This document shows positions 1-39,198 of a stretch of 64,000 nucleotides of DNA, in pieces (within the stretch, counting starts at the first letter, position 1; each line of letters starts with the position of its first letter). Origin of the DNA: Orientallactaga sibirica (lineage: Eukaryota > Chordata > Mammalia > Rodentia > Dipodidae); assembly GCA_036365145.1 (NCBI GenBank), contig JAEOAD010000034.1:22930001-22994000 (forward strand), in the 5' to 3' direction. Made by a program: the position numbers and the translations under genes. A model generated the notes under the pieces. It ran no database searches, had not been told where the DNA came from, and saw only the letters and a program-made list of their open reading frames with translations.

Positions 1-28791
<28,791 letters not shown>

Positions 28792-28932
28792 GCCGGGCTG
28801 CCCAGCCGCGAGGCTCCAGCCAAACCCGCGCTCTCCGTTTCAGATCGTCCGCTGCGCGCCGGGCAGAGCGGAACCGCGTCGCCGAGCGGAAGTGAGTCCG
28901 GGTGGCACGCTGGGCTCCCGACGGCGCGCGGG

Positions 28933-28951
28933 GCATGCTGGGAATCGTAGG
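28933..28951 (+). promoter_or_regulatory. ZNF143/SBS-type motif, copy 1
   Basis: GCATGCTGGGAATCGTAGG is close to the ZNF143 SBS2 consensus (GCATGCTGGGA.TTGTAGT). It lies midway between the two divergent genes. Confidence 0.65.
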
Positions 28952-29034
28952 AGCCCAGCTTCGGCGGGCGCCTGGGCGGGGCGTGACGCTCGCTCGCGGA
29001 GACGAAGTTCTACGGGAAAGCGAGGCGCAGGGCA

Positions 29035-29052
29035 GTCTGGGAAGTGTAGTCC
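29035..29052 (+). promoter_or_regulatory. ZNF143/SBS-type motif, copy 2
   Basis: CTGGGAAGTGTAGTCC, in the same orientation as copy 1 and about 100 bp further on; matches the core CTGGGA.NTGTAGTCC. Confidence 0.6.
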
Positions 29053-29119
29053 AGGCGCCTTAGCAATGGAGTCGTGGTGGGAGTCGAGGTTCCTGGAAGG
29101 GGCTGACGCTTGAAAACAG
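29040..29119 (+). other. CDC26: Probable CDC26 5' UTR exon 1 (3' border only)
   Basis: The donor ACAG|GTAGGT at 29119/29120 is the best plus-strand donor in the CpG island on the CDC26 side. There is no coding sequence; the upstream end is not known and the start given is nominal. Inferred from gene order and donor only. Confidence 0.45.
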
Positions 29120-29699
29120 GTAGGTTCGCGGAGTCGCGCGATTCGCGGCCGAACTCGGGCGAACCGAGGGATGCGGGCGTGCAGGAGGCTCCCGCTTATC
29201 CCGCAGCGGAGAGCCGTGTTGCCATGGAAACCTCGCGCTTCGACTCGGGCGCAGCCCTGGAGCTGGGGAACTAGGGCTGTTCTCCACTACGGTCCGGAAG
29301 TCCTCCGGGAGCTCCATGGAACTGGGTTGAATTCGCAGCGAATTTGGGCCTCGACGAGACATGAAGCGGGAAGAGCCCTCTAGCGCCAAAGTAGAAAAGC
29401 AGCCGAGTTTCGGCCTGGTTTGTGGTTGATTCTGTTGTCTTTGAGACATTCTACGTATCTGATGAGAGGAAGGGTAGGGAAGCGTCACGCAGACTGTGTG
29501 CAAGCAGTTTTCCTCACTGCCCTGTGCTCTGCTGATTGCTGGGGCAGTTAGAGATGAACGAGATTTCAGCCCTGTATGAAGAGGGGTGGATCGGGGGATT
29601 GTCAAGATAGGATATTTGCAGCACTATGGCTTTCCGCCTCTGGCCCCCCAGCAGCTACAGTAAGAGCATCTATTCGAATGCTCGCTAAATGGTAAGTTG

Positions 29700-29872
29700 T
29701 GTTCCAGGGGCTTACGTCATCAAGTCACATGATAACGATACAGACACAGAAACTAAGATCTGGTGAGAGATGCAGCTAATCAGTTCAAGATCTGTAGCCT
29801 AGTGGGGTTAGAAACTTGTTTTCCCACTGTGGGTTTTTAACCATTACTCAATACTGCCTCCTAGTGGCGAGA
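29700..29872 (+). mobile_element. MIR-like relic
   Basis: MIR-order blocks: GACACAGAAACTAAGA, GCTAATCAGTTCAAG, TTAACCATTACTCAATACTGCCT. Old mammalian SINE in CDC26 intron 1. Confidence 0.55.
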
Positions 29873-29974
29873 CCTCTAGATTGCAGAAAACTCAAAACTT
29901 TGTAGTTATTCCTTACTCATTTGAAACTGTTCTCCCCCCCCTTTCACGCCTTCCCTCCCCCTCTCTCTCCTTCA

Positions 29975-30098
29975 TCCTTTTTTTTTTTTTTTTTTTTTGT
30001 TCGAGGCATGGTCTCACTGTAGCCCAGGCTGACCTGGAACTTACTCTGTAGCCTCTGCCTCCTAGGACTAAAGACGTGCTCCACCACTTCCGGCGTCT
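29975..30098 (-). mobile_element. B1-type SINE, internally deleted
   Basis: Poly-T then TCGAGGCATGGTCTCACTG; lacks the middle of the element. Adjacent to the inverted repeat. Confidence 0.75.
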
Positions 30099-30119
30099 AC
30101 CATTTCTCTACTTTGGGAT

Positions 30120-30289
30120 TACGTAGAAGACGGTAGTGTCTGATTTAGTGCAAAGCAATTTGAAAGGGAAGAAGGAAATGTTGCTATTATATGTATCTGG
30201 TATGAAGAGACTATGAAGTGTTCAAAGAAACATTTCCTTCTCCCCTTTCAAATTGCTTTGCACTAAATCAGAGTACTGCCTTCTACATA
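30120..30289. repeat. Inverted repeat, arms about 60 bp, spacer about 46 bp
   Basis: The left arm (30120-30182) and the reverse complement of the right arm (30229-30289) share GATTTAGTGCAAAGCAATTT and GAGAAGGAAATGTT-type sequence with only a few mismatches and one 1-base gap. Located in CDC26 intron 1 and not part of any SINE seen. Confidence 0.9.
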
Positions 30290-30437
30290 CTTACAGAACT
30301 TTCAACTTGCACCGTTATCATCATACATCACAGTGTAATTTTTATGGAGGGCTGACATTGTTAGCCAAATAAAATGATTTGTTTCAACTTTGTAAGACAG
30401 GACTTTTTATAAAATAAGAATATAAAGAGTAGGAATG

Positions 30438-30598
30438 GGCCGGGTATGGTAGTGCACGCCAGAGTTAGGAGGATCACTGTGAGTTTGGGGCCAGCCTGAA
30501 ACTACATAGTGAATTCCAGGTCAGCCTAGGCTAGACCAAGGCCCTACCTCGAAACTCCCCGCCCCTCCCCCACCAAAAAAAAAAAAAGAAAAAAAAGA
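30438..30598 (+). mobile_element. B1-type SINE with internal deletion
   Basis: Head GGCCGGGTATGGTAGTGC; the CCCAGCACTCGGG block is missing. Confidence 0.75.
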
Positions 30599-30850
30599 AT
30601 GGGAATGGGTAACCTAGAATGGAACTCATGAAAAGTTTTTTTTTTTTTGGATGCTAATTTCATTCAAACATTTACTGACTGCTTATTGTGGATGCTGTGA
30701 AGACTATAAAGATGATATCTTCAACTGATATTAAACCCAACTATGGGAGTTTTTGTTTTCTAAAAAAGGAGTTCTGTTAATGAGTATTATCTTGTGGAAT
30801 GCTTTCAAACCTCTGTGTCCTTGTCTGTCTGCCTGCCCTTCAAAAGAAAA

Positions 30851-31085
30851 TAGGGTCTGAAGAGATGGTGTAGCGGTTAAGGCGCTTGCCTGCAAAGCCA
30901 AAGGGCCCCAGTTCAACTCCCCAGGACCCATGTAAGCCAGATGCACAAGGTGGTGCGTGTGTCTGGAGTTTGTTTGTAGCTGTTGGAGGCCCTGGTGTGC
31001 CCATTCTCTTTCTCTCCATCTGTTTCTTTTTCTCTCTTACTGTCTGCTAAATAAATAAGTGAATAAATAAATAAATAAATAAATA
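30851..31085 (+). mobile_element. B2-type SINE
   Basis: Head GGGTCTGAAGAGATGGTGTAG, tail (AAAT)n. Confidence 0.85.
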
Positions 31086-31119
31086 AAAATATTTCTAAAA
31101 GAAAGAAAAGATATCATTT

Positions 31120-31328
31120 CCCAGGGAAGGCTTGCCTAACATCCCTGCCCACTCTCATGCAGTTCAGATTGTACTGGGTGCTTGTGCAATGCTGTGGAAG
31201 TACTCTTTTCAGAGGTCTTAACACACTGTGTAGAAGTATTTCTGTTCACTTGTCTGTCTTCTCCACAGATTGTGACGGTGACATTTAACTCTGTAGCTGA
31301 GCACAGGAAGAATTTGTTTAATGAATGA
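31120..31328 (+). mobile_element. L2 3'-end relic
   Basis: CCAGGGAAGGCTTGCCTAAC at the left, CTTGTCTGTCTTCTCCAC in the middle, and the L2 terminal TTTGTTTAATGAATGA at the right. Confidence 0.65.
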
Positions 31329-31564
31329 CTTATCCATTTAGGATCTAGTTAGATCCTGCAGATAATCCTGTGAATTGGTAAGTTCAGCTTTCATGAGATT
31401 TAGCCACCTGATTTTTAGCATCCAGAAACAATCACCATAGTCTTTGATTTTCATATAGAACAGATTAAATTTAATGATTTGCTTGCTCTCCCTTTATATT
31501 ATATACGGGAAACTAAGGCTCATAGAACAACACCAGAGACTGAGTGGAGAATCAGTTTACTTTA

Positions 31565-31932
31565 TTTTTGGATTTGTGAGGTAGGGTCTCATTCTAGTTC
31601 AGGCTGACCTGGAATTTACTATGTAGTCTCAGGGTGGCCTCGAACTCATGGTGATTCTCCTACCTCTGCCTCCCAAGTGCTGGGATTAAAGGCGTGTGCC
31701 ACCATGCCTGGCTCTATTTTATTTTTTAAAATTCATTTATTTATTAGAGACAAAGGGAAGGAGGAAAGAGAGAGAGAGAGTGGGCACACCAGGGCCTCTA
31801 AGCCACTGCAAATGAACTCCAGATGCATGTACCACCTTGTGCATCTGGCTCACATGGGACCTGGAGAATCGAACCTGGGTCTTTAGGCTTTGCAGGCAAG
31901 TGCCTTAACTGCTAAGCATCTCTGCAGCCTGA
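31565..31932 (-). mobile_element. B1-type (31565-31715) and B2-type (31716-31932) SINEs
   Basis: Both reverse and contiguous, in CDC26 intron 1. Confidence 0.85.
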
Positions 31933-32394
31933 ATCAGTTTATTTTCACACCAACATGGGCCCAAGGGAATCTCTTCCTAAGCCTGAACTCTGATTCTTAG
32001 TGGTTCAGAGCTTATGTACCTTATCTTGGACTAGTCTTACTATTGTGATGTCTCAGAACTCAAAGCCCTGGCCTAGTGCCAGAGACCCTGAGTACAAAAT
32101 AGGCAAATTTTATAGAAAACAGAAAAAATGATTAATTAGCAGAGAGGTGCCTGCAGTTGTGTTATGGAGTTAAAAAGGAAACACAAAATGATTTTCAGTA
32201 CAAGTCAGAAGATGCAATACAAACCATGGCCTTGAAACAGTACAAAAACTACCAGTTTCAGCACAAAAGTCTGTGCAGCACAGGACAGAACCAATACAAA
32301 AGTCTTACAGTACAGGACATAACTTTGGCTCAAGGGCTTCTAAATTTCATTATACCAATTTCCATCTTAAATTATGATAGGATTCTTAACTTCC

Positions 32395-32585
32395 CTCCTT
32401 TTTGTTCATTCATTTGTTCCTTCCTTCATTTACTTTTCTTCCTTTCTTTTCTTTCCTCCTTTCTTGCCTTTTTGTTTTATTTGAGACAGGGTTTCCCTAT
32501 GTTACCCAAGCTGACCTCCAACTCCTGTGCTTTAGTAACCTTCTGCCTCAGCCTCCTGAGTAGTTGGGACTATTGTCATAAAGTC
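32395..32585 (-). mobile_element. CT-rich tract and old B1-type SINE
   Basis: CTTCCTTT tract, then GAGACAGGGTTTCCCTATGT and TCAGCCTCCTGAGTAGTTGG. Confidence 0.55.
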
Positions 32586-32751
32586 TGTACATGAATCTAA
32601 ATGAATGGTCTAGTGAGTCATTCTCTTTAATGTACATGCTTAAAAATTGATCTATTTGTAGCTGAGATTTGACACTAGTTGTTTTTCTTCTTCTCTGCCA
32701 TTTGTAACAGCTAATAGTTCACTGGATCTGGCTCTTCGTGCTAATTTCAGC

Positions 32752-32832
32752 ATGTTGCGACGAAAACCAACACGCCTGGAGCTAAAGCTGGATGACATTG
32801 AAGAGTTTGAGAGCATCCGGAAGGACCTGGAG
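32752..32832 (+). CDS. CDC26: CDC26 exon 2, coding part (residues 1-27)
   Basis: ATG at 32752 follows two possible acceptors, TTGTAACAG (ends 32710) and CTAATTTCAG (ends 32750); the former leaves a 41-base UTR segment. Encodes [20 protein letters not shown] then SIRKDLE, ending at GAG before GTAAGAG. Confidence 0.95.
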
Positions 32833-35800
32833 GTAAGAGTACATTTTCAAAACTTCAGGACATACTTAAAATAACTTGAACTTTGTGTGGCAGTTATCTT
32901 TTCATAACTGATCACATGCAGCTTATGAGAGGAAAGGGTTTATTTCCACTTACAGTTTCAATAGGATGTTTCATCATGGCAGGGACAATATGGCAGAGCA
33001 GGTAGCTGGGGTGTCACATTTTGTCACAGTAGCAAGAAGATAGTCTCAGTAAGCTAGCTCTGCATACTCAGTGGCCTGGGCTAAAAGCCTGAAGGTCCAC
33101 CCTCACATTTACTTCAGCAAGACTATAAGGCTGTGGAAGACATTTTACATTCAAACCACCACACTTTGGAACCTCAGATTCGGTTACCCATAGCTTATTT
33201 GAAATCTGTTTGGATGCTTTACAGGCATCTCAAACAAAATGTACTTGTTTCTGTTGACTGCTATGACAAAGCACTATAAATTTGGAGGTTTAAAACATCA
33301 GAAAACCCTTCTTTCACAGTTCTGTAGGTCACACTCTGGAGTCAGTATTACTTATTGAAGTCAGTGTCAACAAGGCCATACATGCTTCCTCTAGGGGCTC
33401 CCTAGGGATAAACTTTTTTTATTGTTTGAGGCAAGGTCTCACTCTAGCCTGGGCTGATCTAGAATTCACTCTATACATCAGGCTGACCTTGAACTCAAGG
33501 TGAGCCTCCTGCCCCAGCCTCCAGAGTGCAGGGATTATAGGCGTGAACCATATGCCTGGCTAGGGTTAATCTCTGCCTCAACTTTTCAGGAAAATCAGAG
33601 GAGAAATGAGTAATGAAGAAAGTTGCACTCATGGTTACCCCAAGTTTAAAGAAATTACCCAAGTAGCAGGCCTGGAGTTACTGAGAGCACCCATGTAGTA
33701 GATCTGGGGTTTAAGGAAAATATTTACATGGTAGATTAGAGACCAGAGGAAAATCATTCATGTAATCAAACTGAGAAATTACCCCAAACTATAAAACAGA
33801 GGCAAGGAAAAAGTTCCCCCAGAGCAAGAAACAGTTTTATGCTTTCCTCTTGGGGAGTGGGAAGCCAGATTCAGGTGTGACCCTGTGGCCCACAGGAAAA
33901 GAGGCAGAGCTGAGCAGCAGAGCCAGAAAAACAGCTAAGCCGAGTGGAGTGGAGCAGTGGAGTGGAGCAGGGCAGAGTAAGCCAAAGGAAAAAGACAGGA
34001 GCCTTTACAGGCAAGGGGAAGACCCAATTGGTGGTAGGTTTGGAGGGTGGATCCCAGAGGCAGCCTACCTGGGTCATCTGTCTAGATAGCCCACTAGACT
34101 GTGGACAACAGGGGGCGCTATAGATCAGTCTCAATCAGAGAAGTTCCATTTCTGCCAAGGGTTCAGGTCTGTGTCAAGGTGAGATGGCATGTGGGATGGC
34201 ATCTCTTGGTTCTCTCTGAGTCACAATCTCTAACTACAGCTGCCTTAAAAATAACATAAAATAAATAAATAAAAATAAAAATAAATAGCGTTCTCTTATC
34301 CTCTTTCATTTTCCCTCTGCTTGGGGTGCTTGCCCTTTCTTTTTTTGTTTTGGAGAAGGTCTCACTCTAGACCAGGCTGACCTGGAATTTACTCTGTAGC
34401 CCAGGCTAGTCTCAAACTCATGGCAACCCTCCTACCTCAGCCTCCCAAGTGCTGGGATTAAAGGTGCACACCACCACACCTGGCCTGATGCTAACCCTTT
34501 CATCAAGTCTTAATTGAAATGTCACCTTCCTGGTATGAGAGGGCTCACTGGATACCAAATATGCTAGATATGACATTCTTTTTAAATAATATATTTATCT
34601 TCTATTTATTTATTTATTTATTTGAGATAGACTGGGAGAGGGAGAAGGAGAGAGAATGGGTATACTAGCCATTGCAAACAAACTCCAGATGCATGTGCTA
34701 CCTTGTGCATCTGGCTTCCATGGGTCCTGGGGATTTGAACCTGGGTCTGTTGGCTTTGCAGGCAAATGCCTTAACTGCTAAGCCATTTTTCAAGTCCAGG
34801 CTTTTTGTATTTTTAATTTTTTTCTTCTGAGACAGGGTCTCACTGTGTAGCCCAGACTGGCCTTGAACTCATGGTGATCCTTATGGTCAGCCTCTTGAAT
34901 ACTGGGATTATAGGTCTGCTCCACCAAGCCTGACAAAGATGAATTGTTTTTGTTTGAGTCAAGCGTCTCACTCTAGCCCAAGCTGACCTGGAACTCACTT
35001 TGTAGTCCAAGGCTGGCCTTAAACTCACAGAGATCTTTCTACTTCTGCCTCCTAATTGCTGGGATTAAAGGTATGCATCACCATGACTAGCTAAGATGAA
35101 ATCTTTAAAAAAAAATTATGCTGGGTGTGGTGGTGCACGCCTTTAATCTCAGCACTCAGGAGGCAGAGGAGGAGGATCATCATGAGTTCAAGGCCACCCT
35201 GAGACTACATAGTGAATTCCAGGTCAGCCTGAGCTAGAGTGAGACCTTACCTTGAAAAACCAAAAAAAAAAAAAAAAAAAAGTGTGTGCGTGTGTGCATG
35301 TAAGTATATTAGCATGCCAGAATCTCTTCTTGCTGCAAACAAACTCTAGACACATGAACTATTTTTTGCATCTGGCTTTACATGGGTGCTGGAGAATTGA
35401 ACCTGGCCCAGCAGGCTTTGTAAGCAAGTGCCTTTAACTGCTGATCCATCTCCCCAGCCCAAGATGAGTTTGTTTTTTTTTTAATTTGTGAGGAGGGATG
35501 GGAAGAGGCAGAGAGAGAGAGAGAGAGAGAATGGGCCAGCGGCCTCTCAGGTGCTGTGAATGAACTCCAGACATGTGCACCCCTTGTGGGCAAGTGCGGC
35601 ATTACGCCCTTGCATCACTTTTTGCGTCTGGCTAAACATGGGACCTGGGGATCGAATGGGTGTTCTTAGGCTTTGCAGGCAGGTGACTTAACTGCTAAGC
35701 CATCTCTCCAGCCCCCAAGATGAGTTTTAATATGTTTTAAACTTAAATGGTAATGCATCTCATAAAATGCCAACATAATGAACTTTGACTCTGCAAAGCC

Positions 35801-38800
35801 AGTTCACTGTTGAATTGGTCTGCCCAGTAAAGTAATTATCTAGTGGGTTTGACATCTTTGAGTGGCTAAGAAAGGAGGGACAATGTTGTCTTAAACTATA
35901 ATGAAACCAACGGAAATTGGCTCTTCCTACTTCTCAGACACCACTATTTAGTCCAAGCTGGTCTCTCTCCCCCTCATCATCTTCTACCTCTGCCTCTCAG
36001 GTACTGGGATTGTAGTCATGCACAACTGTGCTTTGGCATTTCCTTTTTTCCCCTTTAAAAAAAAAAACATTATTTATTTATTTATTTGTAAGCAGAGAGA
36101 ATGGGCAAGCCAGGTCCTCCACCCACTGCAAATGAACTCTAGATGTGTGTGCCACAGTGCATTTAGCTTTATGTGGGAATTGCAGACAAGTGCCTTAATC
36201 ACTGAGCCATTAATCCAGTCCCTCCCCCCCTTTTAAAAAAAAACAGTTTATTTGAGAGAGCAAGAAGGAGGGAGAGAATGGGTGCTCCAGGGCCTCCAGC
36301 CACTGCAAATGAACTCCAGACATATGTGCCACCTTGTGCATCTGGCTTACATGGGTCCTGAGGAATCAAACCTGGGTCCTTTGGCTTTGTGCTCTTGCCT
36401 TGCCTAAGTGCTCTAACTGCTAAGCCATCATGTCAGCTCTGATATTTCCTTTTTTAAATGTGTATCTTGGGTTATTTTATTTTTAAATTATTTTTTGATA
36501 TGTTTATTTATTTATTAGAGAGAGAAAGGCGGGGGGTGGGGAGGGAGAGAATGGGCACACTAGAGCCTCCAGCTGCTGCAAACCAACTCTAGACTTATGC
36601 ACTACCTTGTGCATCTGGCTTACGTGGGTCCTGGGGAATTGAACCTGGGTTCTTTGGTTTTACAGGCAAGTGCCTTAACTGCTAAGCCATCTCTCCAGCC
36701 CCTATTTTATTTTTTTTAGGTATGGTCTCACTGTAGCCCATGCTGACCTGGAACTCACTCTGTAAATCTAGGCTGGTCCAACTCATGGCTATTCTCTTAC
36801 CTCTGCCTCCTGCTTGAGTGCTTGGATTTAAGGTATGTGCCACCACATTCAGCCATCTTGGTTAATTTTAGCAGAAAAGGGAACTATGGCTGGGTGTGGT
36901 GACATACAACTTTAATCTCAGTACTTGGGTAAGCAGAGGTAGGAGGATTGCTTATGAGTGAGGAAGAGAGAGAATGGGCATGCTAGGGCCTCCACTCCAA
37001 AAGCATGTACCACTTCATGTGTATGGCTTTACGCTGGTACTGGTTAATCGAGCTTGGGCCATCAGGCTTTTGCAAGCAAGTGCTTTTAACCTTTGAGCCA
37101 TCTCTCCAGCCCCTGGCATTACATTTTTAAAAAATATTTTTATTTTTATTTATTTATTTGAGACAGAGAGAGGGAGAGAAAGAGAGAGAGTGAGAATGGG
37201 CATGCCAGGGCCTCCACTCCAAAAGCATGTACCACTTCATGTGTATGGCTTTACGTTGGTACTGGTTAATTGAGCTTGGGCCATCAGGCTTTTGCAAGCA
37301 AGTGCTTTTAACCTTTGAGCCATCTCTCCAGCCCCTGGCATTACATTTAAAAAAAATATTTTTATTTTTATTTATTTATTTGAGACAGAGGGAGAGAAAG
37401 AGAGAGAGTGAGAATGGGCATGCCAGGGCCTCTAACCACTGCAAACAAACTCCAGACACATGTGCCACCATGTGCATCTGGCTTACGTGGGAACTGGAGA
37501 ATTGAACCGGGGCCCTTAGGCTTTGCAGGCATGTGCCTTAACCGCTAAGCCATCTCTCCAGCCCGACATTTCTTTTTTGTTTTGATTTTTTGAAGTAGGG
37601 TCTCACTCTAGCCCAGGCTGACCTGGAATTCACTATGTAGTCTCAGAGTGGTCTCAAACTCATGGCAATCCTTCTACCTCTGCCTCCCAGGTACTGGGAT
37701 TAACGGTGTGTGCCACCATGCCTGGCTAAATGGCATTTCATTTTTTACTGAAGTTAGTTTGATTACTAGATTCTGAAGTAGTCAGTAGTTCATAATACGA
37801 AGCCTTTGAAATGCTTGCATTCCAGTTGCGTATTCTCAGAATAAGTCTCCTCTTTTATTTAAGAGAGAGAAAACTTTAAAAAAAAGGTTTTTTTTTGTTT
37901 TTGTTTTTTGAGGTAGGGTCTCGTGCTAGCCTAGGCTGACCTGGAATTCACTCTGTAGTCTCAGGGTGGCCTCAAACTCATGGCAATCCTCCTACCTCTC
38001 TGCCTCCCAAGTGCTGGGATTAAAGGCGTGCACCATCATGCCTGGAAAAAAAAATATTTTTATTGATTTATTTGCAAGCAGAGAGGGAGAAGGAGGGAGG
38101 GAGGGAGGAAGAGAGGGTGGGATGGGAGATAGGTGTGCCAGGGCCTCTTGCCACTGAGCATGAACTCTAGATGCATGTGCTACTCTGTGCATCTGGCTTT
38201 ATGTAGGTACTGGGGAATCAAACCTAGGCTGGCAGTCTTTCCTAGCAGGTGCCTTTAACCACAGCCATATTCCCAGCTCATTTTTAAAAAGATATTTTTT
38301 TCAAGGTAGGGTCTCACTCTAGCCCAGGCTGACATGGAATTCACAATGTAGTCTCAGGGTGGCCTCGAACTCACGGTGATCCTCCTACCTCTGCCTCCCA
38401 AGTGCTGGGATCAAAGGCGTGCGCCACCATGCCTAGAGGCTTAAAAATATTTTTGATGTGCATGTGTGTATATGTGGTGTGGTATATGTATAGTGTATGC
38501 ACATGTGTATGTGAGTGGAGGACAAAGAATGTATGTCTCATATTTTCTTGTCTAACCAGTGAGTCCCAGTGATTTTCCAGTCTTGGCCCCCTTCAGGGCT
38601 GGGTTTCAGACAGTTTTTTACAAGGTACTGGGGATCCATCTCAGGTTCTTTCAGTGTCGGTTGTACAGCAAGTTCTGTTATCCACTGAGCCCTCTCTCTA
38701 CCCCATTTTGCTTCCTAGAACTTGTTTTTGTAATGATACTTGGGTGCCCATGGTCGAGGCTGGCCAGCTTTGGTGTCCTTTACCTTGTGGTCTCAGGCTT

Positions 38801-39166
38801 TGGGGCCAACAGAGTCTTGCTGCAACCATTTTGCATTGAACAGGAGGAGCTGTGGTGGGCCTCTGGCTCGCAGGCTGCTGCCTTGGAAGGCGGCTCTTCA
38901 GATGATGGTGCCATGTGGCCTGAGCCCAAGGGCAGCAGAGCTCCCCTTGAAGCCTGGGCCTGTTTCCTAGAAGTTGTTTGCAGTCACTTTTGCCATTGGA
39001 AGAACTTTATCGCTGGACTGAAATCCTTCAAGAAAGAAAGGACAGAGAAGCTAGAGGAGGAAGACAGGAAAGCATCAAAGGCCTTTCTTTACTTGGGAGA
39101 TCATTTTCCCCAGAACTCAGGCTGGAGAGCCTAAAATTGATGAGGACTACCTGGGTCAGTGCACAT

Positions 39167-39198
<32 letters not shown>

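Noticed and set aside
31269..31377. Possible noncoding CDC26 exon: strong acceptor TCTGTCTTCTCCACAG and donor GTAAGTTC
   Set aside because: The acceptor region is the standard 3' end of an L2 repeat (CTTGTCTGTCTTCTCCAC ... TTTGTTTAATGAATGA), so the splice-like signals are explained by repeat sequence. No coding content.
38559..39134. 191-codon open reading frame
   Set aside because: A chance open frame crossing a SINE relic and the SCO1 pseudogene; the SCO1-like residues are spread over several frames.
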